A stretch of DNA of 64,000 bases from Antitrichia curtipendula (lineage: Eukaryota > Streptophyta > Bryopsida > Hypnales > Leucodontaceae), in assembly GCA_951230915.1 (NCBI GenBank), contig OX579641.1:11284001-11348000 (forward strand), read 5' to 3'. Below, piece by piece: positions 1 to 13,020 of the stretch (position 1 is the first letter of the stretch; every line of letters begins with the position of its first letter). The translations under genes and the position numbers were made by a program. A model generated the notes under the pieces. That model was not told where the DNA came from and ran no database searches. It saw nothing but the letters and a program-made list of their open reading frames with translations.

Positions 1-173
1 TGAATATGGGGTATTGTATCTTGAACGTCAGGTCTTTGTGTTAGATCTGGGTAGATTGTGCCGTCGGGAATTTGTGTATCAGGCTTCGATGCAGTTACTT
101 GGGCCAGGTTTTCTGGACTGGTTTGCTTACAGATATTTATTATGGGAGTTTTTCTTCATGTCATTTTCTGTAG

Positions 174-1973
174 GGTCGCGGTGGCCTGTTTGGAATGGAT
201 CAACGGCAACTCAAGCACCTGTAAGTTTTCTTTCTTTCCGACCAAGTACAGATTTTTCAAGGTGTTGAGACTTTGGAAGTGTAGTCATGTATTAAGTTTT
301 TTTTATAATCACCTTTCCTGTTTCTGAGTGTTTTGGTGTGGTATGTGGAGGCAGCAAGGAGTGGTGAAAGATCGAAGCTCAACCAAGGATGAGCGTGTAC
401 AGGGTTTGCAACTAGGACAGGACTCGTTACGGTTTCTCGCTGGTCGGGCCTTAGATGCGCTTGCCCAGACTCCGGATCGACATGGCCGACCTGCTGGAGG
501 CATGCTCGCTCCCAAGTGGACGACACAGGAAATAGCAAAAAACAAAATCCCAACGCCTGCTTCAAAATCAACTCAACGAACGCTAGCAACTCTTGTGGAA
601 CACCCCCCTTCGTTAGCCAAAGTGCCCGTTTGTGCTTCACAAGAAACGTAAGACCTCCATCAGTCAACTGATTTTACATCTAATCGTATATTTGTACTGT
701 GTTGAGAGATGTTACCCATGATTATGTTCTAATATTTGTTTTGTGCTATATTTCAACAGGGCTGCCCCCAAGGTCACTACCTCCGAATCTCGGACCGCAC
801 CATTGACAATTTTCTACGCTGGCACTGTGAATGTGTGTGAGAATGTTCCTGAAGACAAGGTAAACGACTTTGGTTGATCTAGTTAGCCTCCTTTGTATTT
901 GCGTGTCACTATAGTTGTATTTCCATGTATTTGTGTATCATTTGTGCAAGTTTTTGATAATTTTATGTTGCTGGGTTGAATGATACAGGCACGCCTTATT
1001 ATGCTGTTCGCTGAAAAAGCAGGGATTTCACCCGATGCGCAAGCACCGAGTGCCCTTGCAGATACTTCACTTCATGTCATCCCACTTTCAAAGCCTCCTT
1101 CAGAAATGGTTCGACGAGAAGAGGAACTCCAACTTTCCAAGCCTTCTTCAGAAGTGGCTGTGGTGACATTGTCTGTTCCCTCCGACCTGACACCTTCATC
1201 TAATTATGCAGAAGGGCCGAGCTCGAAACAAATAATAACTTCTGGGAGTTCGACAGAGATGGTGCCTGCTGAGTTGTCTCCAGTGTCTGTCAATATTACC
1301 ATCACTGAAGACAAGTCTCGGCATCATAGGCAACAAGGGACGGCTAAACGTGAGTAATTCTTTGCTTTGCTTTGCTTTCAATTTTTTTTGGGCCATTCGT
1401 AGTCCTGGAAATCAAGAGGGTCCAGAGTAATAAGCCTTGACTGGGTGGTAGAGGTCCATCTTTTTGCGAAGAAACCATCTGTATGCTCTTGTGGGATGCG
1501 AACAACGTCTTGGAGTGGATGAGTGGTGCGGTGCTCAGAAATGTTGTGTCATATTGATTGACGAATACACTTGCTTGTTTCGTTGCCTTGCCAGCCTTAC
1601 CGAATGCGCGAAAGAACTCGTTGGCCAGGTTTCTGGATTCAAGGAAAAGGTAAAGTACCTTTGAAATTTGCAGAAACTCAGTTGGTATCTCAGGTTTCGA
1701 GTATATTTCATGTTTTTTTTTAAATTATTACAGTTTTTAAGTGAATGGAGATTGATTAGAGTTTGTGTTTCCACCAGGAGCAGACCCACAGCATCAGGCT
1801 CCGAAGGCCAACCAACAAAGAGACCAGCACTCTCGGATGGGTGCCCAAGTGATGCAGAAGACGTGAAGGGAAATAGTGGCATGTCACCCATGCCCTTGTG
1901 CAGTCAATCATCCATCAACTCTAAGGAGGGGATGGTTGGTTGTGGTTACAGCGATTCTGAGATGAGGGATTAG
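174..1973 (+). CDS. JAZ: JAZ-type jasmonate repressor (TIFY + Jas), 5' end unresolved
   Basis: Spliced gene. Proposed coding exons are 174-220, 351-647, 760-859, 989-1349, 1595-1649 and 1778-1973 (TAG stop), with matching phases throughout. Exons 3 and 4 encode the TIFY motif (TIFYAG in PLTIFYAGTVNVCENVPEDK), the family's dimerisation and NINJA-binding surface. Exon 5 encodes a Jas motif, LPNARKNSLARFLDSRKR, which in JAZ proteins contacts COI1/hormone and MYC factors in the nucleus. Between them is a Ser/Pro-rich linker of about 110 residues. The C-terminus ends SDSEMRD. No classic PY nuclear-import end follows the Jas core. Exons 1-2 are least certain: the 351 acceptor has a weak pyrimidine tract, an ATG at 195 could be the start, and earlier exons may lie left of the window. 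Family knowledge: JAZ proteins repress jasmonate or dn-OPDA responses and are degraded through SCF-COI1. The TIFY+Jas pairing excludes PPD and ZML relatives fairly well. Confidence 0.88.
1650..1777 (+). other. Jas intron of the JAZ gene
   Basis: A 128-bp intron (donor GTAAAG, acceptor CCACCAG) cuts the coding sequence directly after the RKR at the end of the Jas core. Reading into it from the upstream exon gives AGG then TAA at 1651-1653, so a retained intron would end the protein exactly at ...DSRKR. An intron at this place is known as the Jas intron in flowering-plant JAZ genes, where its retention yields stable repressor forms. Confidence 0.75.
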
Positions 1974-4055
1974 GATGTTGCTTTTTATAGAACTGCCAGG
2001 CCGAATGAATATTAGGTCAAGCGTTTGGATGTCTCCTGGCATGAGGTACGACTTAGGAGCAATTGTAGTGAGAGGATTTTTGTTGATTTAACTTTTTTCC
2101 CCCCTTCCGGCCTGGTTCTGGATGTGAACCTTTGTACAGATGCAAGATAGAGTGGGTCAATTGAGTGAGTGACCTGGGAGGCTGGGACTACAGACTTCCA
2201 CAGCCGTCCCGCTCCGAACGATATATTATATGATTTTGCTGGTCAGGAGCTCTCTGGTGATCGTGAGTAAAGATAAATTGAGGATTGAGCTGTGCAGCAA
2301 CGGAAAAAAGAAAGGAAGAGATGGATTCGCTTGATCTGTAGAGTGAATCAGAGCCTCAAGAGCTTTGGTTTCAAGATGTTTGGTATCCGATTCGAAGCAG
2401 AACGAAGGTTCTGTGGTGATAAGTGAGCAGGTTACAGAACATTGAAAGCATTAGCTTCTCTCATGTCTAACATTGGCTTGCTGTGAACCAAGGATTGCAC
2501 TGAACAGGGTGCATTTTTTTTCTTCTTCCAGCGATTTCCCCAACCTTAGTTTCACTATCTCTGCAATCTGCTCGAACTTGTTCTGTTGAGAATGACTTGT
2601 GAAAATCCTTTGCCGCTCACGAATTTTTCACCCTCGTGTCTGGCAGTGAATTAAGGCCTCAAAGTTGAACATATTGTTATTTTTCTATGTAGTGTTTTTT
2701 AAGAGTCTCTGTACTGTAGATAGTAGAACTGGACCTAACACTTATAGTTGTGGAGTTACGTTATTACTATTATTCTGCTTTGAAAGATGCAATGAAAATT
2801 TGCATCTTCATCCCAACACTTCGACATAATCGGGTGCCAATTTGAAGCCTCTTTTCCTTCTTTGCTGGATGAAGCATCTCATAGGAATTAGGAAGGGAAG
2901 GCAATCTTGTGATTCAGCTTCCTGGTTCACTAAAATGTCACAGGCACTTTGGACCCCTAAGACTCCCCCTATCAAATGTGTGGAAATTGCCTAAAATTGG
3001 ATGAGTACATCTATGACATTATTCAACAATGGTAAAAGTCATTTAAGATGTCTTGTGGCCCTAAAATTTATGAGATGAAATCACAGTTGAATTGATAGAT
3101 TTTTACTGAACCCTAGCTGGTCTAATAACTTTGCATGCTGAACAAAACCCATACACATATGAGGCCATGCTGCAAAAAAAAACCCATACACATATGAGGT
3201 CAAAGTTGAATAGATAATAGATTTTTTTTTCTGTAACCCTAGCTTAAGGTACCAGTCTAATAATTTCAATGTCCCCTCATGCTGAACAGTGTGCAACAAA
3301 AACAAAAGCATGGCATAACTACTTGGGTGCTGTTTTTTTGGTTTTTTTTCTGAGGGGGGAGGGGCTACTACTTTGAATGACACAAGTTACCCGTACTGGA
3401 TTTTCCTTACCCTCAGTCAGTCAATCTGCCTCTGAGGTGATTCTCTCCGGGGGGACCATGGCATGACTTGACAACAACTGTGTAGTGTCAGCCAGCGAAG
3501 CCCAACGGGGGACTGAAGGGGGGAGGAATAATTTCGTGGGCCCCACCGGGGGGAGCCCAGGGTTAGGTAGTCAGTGCTGAGCGCAGCAAATCTCTTTGAT
3601 GATGCGGGTGAAACATTTTCAGGCCCTGTTCGCCCCCCATAGAGTCACCATGGAGTCAGTCAGTGTTGCCCTCGTCTTTTTACGATATATGGGCACACAT
3701 GGACTGTACAAGTACAGTGGAAGGGCCTGGACTGAGGGAGGAGTGATGCAACATGACACATTGTGGGACCGTCCTCTGTCGAAAAAGGAGCAGCGGTTCT
3801 GTCAAAAAGGGTGCGGAACACGTACTTTGCCAACATCAGCTTGAGCGTACGGTGGTACAAGTGGAGCCCCATTAGAAAAAACAAAAAAAGCACTCATTGG
3901 ACTGAACATTGTACTCTGTAAAAAAAAAAAAAAAGGTACCAACATGACCTGTTTTGTAGGATGGGGGGGACCCCTTTGTGCAAAATCGGGTGACCTGTTT
4001 TCATAAATGAAGGGAACATGTGATGTCATCATTCATCAACCGGAGGGCCTTCATT
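1974..4055. other. JAZ 3' region and non-coding DNA
   Basis: The first several hundred bases after the JAZ stop are probably 3' UTR; no clear polyadenylation site can be fixed. A local duplication around a shared CCATACACATATGAGG word lies at about 3085-3310. A GC-richer patch at 3400-3850 has only short open frames and resembles no known protein. A poly-A run lies at about 3920. Confidence 0.5.
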
Positions 4056-4429
4056 ATTAGTGGTAGTCACAGCTTGTTCACCGTGATGGTGAACAGTGAA
4101 CATTCAAGTGGTGGCGGCGTAGGGTTGGCTTGCTTTTGACGGAATATTCATAGCGGAACATTGATTGTTCACTCCCAACATCTACCTCCGGAGGTGGATG
4201 TTGGGAGTGAACAATCAATGTTCCGCTAAGATTATTCCTTTGTTCTCTTAACTTCCAATTACATCCGTCCATCTCGCCATTATCCATCCTCCATTGTTCA
4301 TTCTCAACATTTGAACAAAAAGGGTGGTCACGGCTTGTTCAATATTCGTCACTTCTCATTGGCCCCTCAAAGCACTTTCCATTGTTCATTGTTCACCATC
4401 ACGGTGAACAAGCTGCGACTATCACTATT
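4056..4429. mobile_element. MITE-like element with long terminal inverted repeats
   Basis: The left end 4056-4100 (ATTAGTGGTAGTCACAGCTT...) is the reverse complement, with few mismatches, of the right end at about 4385-4429. Both ends carry GTTCACCGTGATGGTGAAC, itself palindromic. The 374-bp element encodes nothing and has a central 76-bp palindrome (4152-4227). The target-site duplication is not clear. Confidence 0.7.
4152..4227. repeat. 76-bp near-perfect palindrome
   Basis: The arms meet at 4189/4190 (ACCTCC|GGAGGT) and pair over 38 bp each with one mismatch (4183 against 4196). The transcript or single strand would form a loop-less hairpin. It lies inside the MITE-like element at 4056-4429. 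Confidence 0.9.
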
Positions 4430-4501
4430 GTGTGAGGAATAACACATTGCCACACCACCTGATGAAGTTGCTAAGACAAGTTTCTATACTGAATAGGGGC
4501 A

Positions 4502-5444
4502 TTAACCCCTAAAGGATCAGAGACTGTGTTTTTGTCCAAACCGCTCCAAAACTGTTGTTTCTGTTACATGTACCGAATTTTAGAAAAAAAAACATTTTTG
4601 GAAAAATATAACTGTAGGATCTTGTAGCACACTAGTTTGAGAAGTTGTGGAAAAAATTTCAGAAATTTTCATAGTGTGGATTGCAAGATAGTAGTGTTTG
4701 AATTGACAAAAATCCTTTGTTTCGTCCCTGCAAAAACCCAGGCAGCTGCACTTCACAAGGTCACATTTGTATGAAAAAATGTCCAAAATGGTGGTTACTC
4801 TTTGGATTCATTCTTCAAGGCAAGTTGGCTATATGCTTGAAAATTTTCAAATCATTTGGAATTGTAAAACACATAGGAAAAAAATAGTAAGTAGAAAGAG
4901 GTAGAGAATGTTCAAAACACTAAATTGTTAAGAATTTAGATATGGAACTGAAAAATGCCAATCCCAATGGTTGTAGTGTTGTAATGAACAATCTACGCCC
5001 AACGTGGGTGTTTTTTTTCAAAAATATTGAAAATTGAGTTAAATAATGGACTTCAAAGTTTATCTTAGAGTAGAATTTCCATAACTACCCTCAAACTAAA
5101 ACTCCTCATAACTTTCACCTCATTGATCAAAATGAATGATTATATGCTTTTCAATGGATATATAAATCTAAAGAACCAATTTCAAATTTTTACTTAAAAG
5201 AAAAGTGATTTTCAAAGAAGTTTTTTCAGCTGCCCAAGTTGCTTGCCGACCAATGAAAATGACATATCATGCAATAACTTTTTGACCATGTAGTCAAAAG
5301 TTATGAAAATTGTTGGGCCTTAAAGCTACTCCTTGGGCTCATCTTGTGTGAAAATTTCAAAGAAAAAAACACAACTCCGATCATAGTGAGCTACCCAAAA
5401 TCGTTGTATTGTCAAAAAACGGTGTTTGGTCCTTTAGAGGTTAA
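4502..5444 (-). mobile_element. Family A TTAA element, copy 1 (inverted)
   Basis: Non-autonomous element bounded by TTAA at both ends. It starts TTAACCCCTAAAGGATCAG and ends TGGTCCTTTAGAGGTTAA, so the ends are inverted repeats (CCYCTAAAGGAYCA) next to TTAA. It is 943 bp and has no meaningful open frame. It is orthologous in layout to copies at 21.5, 40.5, 48.0 and 59.3 kb, in the opposite orientation to the 21.5-, 40.5- and 59.3-kb copies. TTAA flanks with CCC-starting ends suggest, but do not prove, the piggyBac superfamily. Confidence 0.8.
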
Positions 5445-6972
5445 GGGGACCCATATTAATTAATCGACATTACACACTATATAAATATCTATCTTTGTTG
5501 TACATCAATAGTTATTGAAGTGTCCGGGGGTTGTATATCATCTTTCAAACATTTACAATTTTCTACAATAAGTCCCTTTAATTTTTTGGTCTCCTTAATA
5601 TCCCTATTTAGTGTAAAATAAGACACTTTTTGGAAATAGGCTTGCGTGTACAATCATCCAGAACAAGTTGGACTATAATCCAATCTACATTTTTTTTACT
5701 TTATACTAATTTCAAACTTGATGGAAAATTTTAGCAAATATTGTGCAATCTCCATTGTCTCTATTGCATGACAAGAGAAAATTATTTCCCTACTACCATT
5801 GCTGCTCAATTGGACATATGTGACAACACTTAATATTGTCAAAAACAAATTGTATACTTTAACCAAATAAAAGTCTTCCCTATAGGATTGATTGAAGAGC
5901 CACTTAAGACAATTTTATTCACTATAAGAGGCCCCTTCTCAAGGATGCAAAAGAACCCCCCCTGCCTCATTGGTAATGATGTTATGGAAGGTCTATGTGA
6001 ACATATATGATGTAAGGTCAAAATGCCCCAAACTGTTTGTGTATCCAATCTTGACGAGTAGACTTCTATCAAAAGTCTCCCCCAAATACAATTAAACTAT
6101 TTCCATACTTAATTGCAATTGGTTGTCCAATGATCCTCTAAATTTGGGTATTATGATGACCAAACTATGTGACAATTCAATAGCCTTGGAAATTCCACCT
6201 CCAATTCTTTTATAGTAATTACACATCTTATCCAATTTTTTTTCTCAACTACTAATACTACAAAAAGTTTTTTGTTTTTTTCCTAGAAAAAAAGTGCCTT
6301 CAACTATGTTGAATTGTTGTTTTTGGATGTGATCACCTTAGTAGAGAAACCAATTATGATTATGTGTGACTTGTAACTCTATTGTATAATATTTGCAATT
6401 ATCCTAGGTCTTGGGCACTTTTGTAGTTACCCCTAAACACTCAAAATTCCATATTTTGGATGATGAACATAAAACTACACGGTTATTTAGGTATTCTTTG
6501 TTGAAACAACTTCTCAATCATCCAAAATACTACATGAATCTTTAAAATATAGCCATTCTTTGTAACCAATTGGATAAAACTAAGATAAATCATATATTTA
6601 TTCAAGGTCCTAAGCAAAAATGTGCAAAAAAATTCATAAGAGGATTCTAGCACTCATGGTGTAATCAAAAGTTGAAGCATGTCCAAATTCTCGTAAAATA
6701 GTATATGAATATCTGTTGTTTTTTTAAATTCATATTTCAGACATTTATTATCTTTGAAATTCTAGAAGTAGTATTTTTTTATAAAATTTTGAAAATCTAA
6801 AAAAAGGTGTTTTTCATAGCTTGCATCTCAAAATTAATCTTTTTTGACATACAAGAGCTGAAACCAACTTAGGAACATGATACTTCAATTTCTAAAATAT
6901 TTAGTTTATTGTCTTGATGTACCCAATTTGTTTTAGGGTTTTAGTTGCCCCCTAATTTTTTCACCATCATGT
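5445..6972. other. AT-rich DNA, no gene seen
   Basis: Low-complexity AT-rich sequence with frequent stops in all frames. No RNA gene or coding exon was recognised. Confidence 0.6.
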
Positions 6973-7260
6973 ATTACGGTAGAACTTCTATAAAGTGAAC
7001 TTTTGTAAGCCAACAACCTTTCTAATGTGATATTATTCTTTCTGTCCCGTCCTAGATGCATTGAAGATGTACAAAATAAGTAAAAAACAGGAAAGCAACT
7101 TTCATTGGATTTGGAATCCCAATGTCACTTTGGTAAACATGACTTCCACAAATCTTAAAATGTCATTAATGTCGCAGCCCCTCTCTAAAGCAATAACCTC
7201 TCTAATATAATATTCTCCTCCGGTCCTAAAGCTATTACCTTATAGAAGTTCTGTTGTAAT
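6973..7260. mobile_element. MITE-like element, 288 bp
   Basis: The ends are inverted repeats. The left reads ATTACGGTAGAACTTCTATAA, and the right end read on the other strand gives ATTACAACAGAACTTCTATAA. The interior holds the repeated phrase AACCTTTCTAATGTGATATTA / AACCTCTCTAATATAATATT. There is no coding capacity. Superfamily not assigned. Confidence 0.6.
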
Positions 7261-10200
7261 TAATTTAATAAACAATAATAACAATGACAATGCAATCATT
7301 CACACCAATAAATAATAAGTTGTTTTAAGCTTCCATACCTTAAGTTAGGCTAGTTGTTTTGTTTGTTACGGTGAGATCTCTGGAACCATGCATTCTCTAG
7401 TTGTGTTCTTAGTATCATCAAAAAGTTCTTAGTGAGGAAGGGTGCACGGGTTTTGTTTCATTGCGTTCCAACTTGGAAGAACATATATTGAATTTAAATT
7501 TTTTTATAGTTCTAAAACTGTGTTCTAAAATGCAATTAGATAGTATAATTTTTTGGCCATGGCAAATTAGTCTTTGGTAAGTGTTGTCAAACCTCTCATT
7601 GAACTCATCGTCACATGTGGAAGCAAATCTTTTTTGATACCCTATATGAAGGTTAGACTCAACATAAATTTTGTAAGAAAAAATGTCACGTGTCATCTTG
7701 TGAATGGTGTGAGGTGATGTAGAACTTTGAGAATCTGATGTAGAAATTCAATTCCAAAATGTCATTAAAATCCAATCCAATTTGAATTTGTAGAGACCTG
7801 CCTCAAAATGAAAATTGGAGCTAAAAATCCATTTTTGTCTTATAAAGGTAATAAAGCAATCAATGATGAACCTTGTATATTATAGGATATGCAAAATCTA
7901 TACCTCTCTAAGATTTAAGATAATCTAAAATATATTAAGTCTTAGAAAGGAATTAATTTTAGTTTTCTTTATTGTACATGATTTATGAATGAAGACAACA
8001 TTAAAAACTTTATATTCAATAAATTGGAGTTTTTCCTTGAATTTGGAACTTACCTTAAATACCTTAAATATCCTATATTTAGTAAATAAAATATTATAAA
8101 TAGCTTTTATAGTCTCATAAAATCTCGTGTGCTAAAAATATATACATAATTATACGCTATATTTATATTGAAAAAGGCTCAATTTAGTTCAAGGTGACAT
8201 AGGTTTGGGGCTTTGAAAAGTTCGAGATCAACAAATATAATGTTCAAAAAGTCTATGGTGAAATTTTAATATTGAAATTTTAATTCTATTATAAATCCAC
8301 GCATTAGATAAAGCACCATGAGGGGTATAAAGAGTGTAAGATATCCACACCTATAATAGTTTCGATAAGCATTTGAGAATGGTTCCTATTATTATGTTGT
8401 CTAAGGTTTGGTTGGGAATTCTAGTTACCAATATTCACAAAGGAGGCAATCATGGTATTTGAAAGCTAATAAAATGTAGTAGACTTGGATACTTGTAGAT
8501 CCCATTCACACAACATTAGATTTTGATGAGTTGACTTGCATTGTTTGCAACAAAAATTGTGAAGCACTAAGCTAACAACACCTAATTACCTCTTCCTAAA
8601 ACGTATTCCTGTAGATTTTTGAGTGAAATGTGCTTCCACTACTCATGAGAGTTTGGGTTATGTTTTAGAAACACCTATTTTTAATACTTAAGAAAATTAT
8701 TCATGTAGTGTCCACAAAATACATTCTAAGAAAATGTAGAATCCCCTTTTGCCTACAATACCAACAAGACTCCACCAAAATTATTATTAATATAATAATA
8801 GATGTATTAATGAGGACGCTTTTAGGTGTACTTACTTTAGCAAAGAAAAACACATGTTGTGAAATGGATGAAAGGTCGTCACAATGCTGGCCATAATACA
8901 TTGCACATATTGTACTGCATAGAGAATCCATATCTGTATCTTTGCATTTAATGCATAGATAAATTTCAAAAGCCCTTTCATTTGTTCATTAATTGTGATC
9001 CTGTCCTGTAAGATAAAGCAACCCATTGTGGTCAGAATTAGGAGTTTGCCCTCATGTGGTTGTTGAAAGTTTTCAATTGTTTTCCCACAGTAGTGGAAGT
9101 GTCAGAAATAGTGAGAGCAATTGAAATTATGTTTTTTTTTGACAAAGTATGAATTTTTGAAGTGTTCAATGCATCATGGCCCAAAAGAGTCTGTAGACTA
9201 CCTTAGAACCAACAAAATCTGAATCCATCATGCTCATTTTGTTCACCTAAAACAGTCATGGTATTTTCTAATAAGGAAGGCCTAGAAAGTCAATTTTTAC
9301 AACGAATTCACACTGAAAAGTTGGAAGTTCCTAATGAAGTCACTAATCACTCTATTACTGTCATGTAAGACATGCATTGAAGCCAAAATCTCACAAATTG
9401 AAAAAAATCTATAATGGGGTCATTCCCTAGGTACCCACTATGGGTCATTTGATCACAATAGGTCGTTCTACCTTAGTGGATGTAAATAGCTTCACCACTT
9501 TATTGTACATTATTATGTGTATTGCCTAGAAAGAAAATCATTGTTCTCCATACAACTAGAAGAGAGAACCTTTTTTGGATGAATACTTGTACTTTTCAAG
9601 GTGAGTCAATGCAAATGGCTTCGCCACTGGGAATAGAGATTAGAGAGTTGACAAAATCACAGACGAGGAGAAAGTTTATGATGTGAATTAAGGTGAAAAC
9701 ATCCAAAATTGTCAAAAATAAGAAATACAACATAGTTCAAGGCACCTGATTCAAGAATTATTTTTTGAAGTGCAAATAATTAAAAATCATGTATTTAAAA
9801 AAAATTGAACAAGACATGCAATAACTATAAATGTTCAAAGTGGTTGCTAAAATTGTCACCTATCCTAGTCATAAAACCAAAATCTAGATAATCAACAATC
9901 AACTGAAGACATTTCATATATTTGATTGGTCAAATTTCATTAGTTTTCTATGTAAAAATATAAATTTCAAAAATTTGATATTTTTTCATGTAGCATTATA
10001 TATTTGAAATTTATCTTTATTTTTTCATAACTTAAAATATTAAAATGAAATTTATATGATTCATTAATGTAATTTTTTAATAAAAATATAATAATAATAA
10101 AATGCTTAAAATAGCATAAAACTTCAAACAAAAATGGAGATCATAGTGACAAACATTATGGTCATTAGAAGAAAAAATGTGTCAGCCACAACCGACTAAA

Positions 10201-12530
10201 ATGCAACTAAGTGTCCTATACAATTATCTTGCGACTGTAACCCTCTTTATTTACACCAAATTCTTACGTCATTGTTTGAGGTCATTTGTTTACATCATTA
10301 GTATGTTATTTTAGTTGCAAAGTAGTTGTAGAATGAAGTACATACATTGTTTTAGTTGCAAAGCAGTCCTAAAATGAAGTGTAAGATTATGACAGTTGTA
10401 ACAGAGTTCAAATTTAGAATGAATATGAGTTATTTTTCATCCAATATTCATCACAATTGTTGATGTGGACTAGTCCATACTTTATGATATCCACCATGAC
10501 GATTTACAATCGCAAAAAACAACGAGGAAATGATTAGGAAACAACTACAACTATAAAACAATAGTCTTTTTCTAGTTGATTTGTAGTCATTTTTAGTTGC
10601 TTCCTAGATTTTTTAGTTGTTTAGTAGTTGTTTCCTAGTTGTTTCCAAATCATTTTATGATTGTCTTATATCATTTGTCCCGTATCAATTGTTAAGAATA
10701 CCATTAGATTGGACATATAAGACTTGTAAGTAATTGTATTCTTATGTAATGAATTTTGTTAACAGAATTCTAAGATTTCTACAATTTATAGACTTCTACA
10801 TTTTGTAGATTTTAAAATCTACAAGTCACAAATAAGTTGCAAATGAGTCACAAACAAGTTGCAATGAAGTGACAGAGAGTCACAAACGAGTTGTAATGAA
10901 GTCACAAATGAGTCGCAAACAAGTCATACATTAGTCGCAAGTGACTTCACGTGGTAGCAAATACCACATAAGCAATCGCATCATAAAGGGCATCGATGAA
11001 GTTTTAAGTAAGTTGCCAAATGAGAAACAATCCCGTTTTGCCTTACAACTACAATATAACTAGAAAACTTGTCTACAATGATTGGAGGCCTCTAGATTCT
11101 CACCAATCACAAATGTTCAATGCAACCCACAAACTAGTTGCTCTTTGTAGTTGCAAAACCCTTCATTTTCTTTTATTGGGTGTTTCTAATGTACTCTTTG
11201 AGTTTACAATAAGAGAAATTCAAGGAAAAAAAGTTTAAAAGCGGTTTGTTTTAAGCTTTCAAGTGCTACCTTCAAAGCATTATAAAAGCTATCATTTTAA
11301 CAATTAAAAATAGATAAAATAAAATAAAAATTATTGTAGTTATGTCTTCTTAGTTAAGCTCTAAAGCATTTAAAATAAAATAAAATGAAAAAATTGAGGT
11401 TTGACTTTCAAAATACCTCTAGGGCTTGCAGGGTCCTTTGATACCAAATGTTCAAATTTTGAATAGTAGAAAATGCAAATACATCCCAAGTACATGCACA
11501 TGCATATTTTTTATCCATTGAATTTTTTAAAGATTCTTTTGTTAGTTTCTTAACATTTATATTGTATAGATTATGAAGACTTTGTAATGCAAATATTCTA
11601 GTATTCAATAGATTTTGGTAGGTTTGACCTTAAGAAAATCTTTTGAATTCAAAAAATGACACTTTGAAAACAACTTGAATAAAAAAGTAAAAGTAAAATC
11701 TTCAAAAATCAATATGATTAGATTTTAACATTTTAAACTTTTAGAAAAAAAATTCTTGTGAAAATCATAAATATTCAATTCACAATTGATTTTAAAAGGA
11801 ATTTTCAGTTTTTGGCTTCAAGCTTTATTGAAAAATATTGATGTATGTACTAATTGATTTAACTGTGTAGATATAATCTCTAGATCATATTTTATAGTTG
11901 TTGTTTGAGATTCATCATTGAAATATTCTTCCAAGTTGCATTTTATAAAACATCTCCACAAATTTGAAAATTTGGACTATCCCTTGATCTTTTAAAGAAT
12001 TATATATTAAGTGTGGGAACATTTTAATTGCACTTTAGAGGACATTGTCAACTTGTCAAGAATGGATACACGAACGCCTTTTTTGGGTGGTTTTACTTTA
12101 TGTTCACACACACAAAATGATTGCAATCTCCTATTAGATTTAGATGGGAGACATTTGAATGGAGTATGCATCAAGCTTACTTGTTTGTGTTTATGGTCAA
12201 GTTTCTTTATAATCTGTGCTTGGTTGAATTTTATTTTATTCTCTTAGTGTTTCTGTTTTTACAAATAGCATACGCAAGGGCAAATGAATGGTAGTAAATT
12301 TGGAGGGAATATCATTAAGTGGTCTTTGTTAATTGTATTGATTTTACTTTATTGAATTTTCAACCTCTAGTGGACCATTGTTTCCTTGGGGAATAAATGA
12401 AAGTGTGGGTAGATTTTTATGATCTCAATTTTTGGCATGATTTTTGAAAAAAAATTTAAGTGAAAAAATACATTAGCTTTTGGAAGATACAATTTTATTT
12501 CAATAGTGCGTGAGAACAAAGTTATGTCCG
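7261..12530. other. AT-rich gene-free DNA with decayed repeats
   Basis: No coding exon recognised. A run of about 20-bp units around AGTCACAAACAAGTTGCAA fills roughly 10825-10945. A duplicated phrase TTTTAGTTGCAAAG lies at about 10310-10380. CTAGTTGTTTCC repeats lie at about 10575-10650. The rest is decayed intergenic DNA. Confidence 0.5.
10825..10945. repeat. Imperfect ~20-bp tandem repeat
   Basis: Degenerate units of the form AGTCACAAACRAGTTGCAAT repeat five to six times with substitutions and small gaps. It lies inside gene-free DNA. Confidence 0.6.
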
Positions 12531-12539
12531 GTGTAAAGT

Positions 12540-13020
12540 GAAATGGAGTTTGCCAAATAAAAATCCTTCCAAAAAAAAACCCTTCAAAATTTTCAAAATT
12601 TGTTTCTTATAAAAAAATACTTTGTCTATATAGAAAGCTTTGGATCATTCCATTTGGATTAGTGATGTAAAAGTTATAGAGCATCTAGCTTTCTAGACAA
12701 TAATAGCTTCCTTTTAGAGAAAATAACATACTCAATCCATTTTTGAATTCCATTTTCATAATTTTTCCAAAAAAAAAGTTCCACATGATTTTATTTCCTT
12801 GGTAGAACAATCTCACCATTGGAATTAGTATGTCTCAATTCTATTTTAGAGCTATTAACAATTTTGTTTTTCCTTCTATCTCATAATTACTTCTATTTAA
12901 CAATTTTTCAAAACATGAAATCAAGTATGTGATTTTTGAATTTTTTTTTCCTAGATTTTCAATTCAATTCTTCAACATAAAAAAAATATAACATCAATAT
13001 GTTTAGTGCAAAAACTATAA
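12540..13020 (-). mobile_element. Family B repeat fragment (inverted)
   Basis: Read on the minus strand, this segment follows the same order of phrases as the family B copies at 26.3 and 61.7 kb, for example TTTTATGTTGAAGAATTGAATT. The ends are not preserved here. At 13144 a separate left-end-like sequence, AACCCTAAAGGACCGAGGC, begins. Confidence 0.5.
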
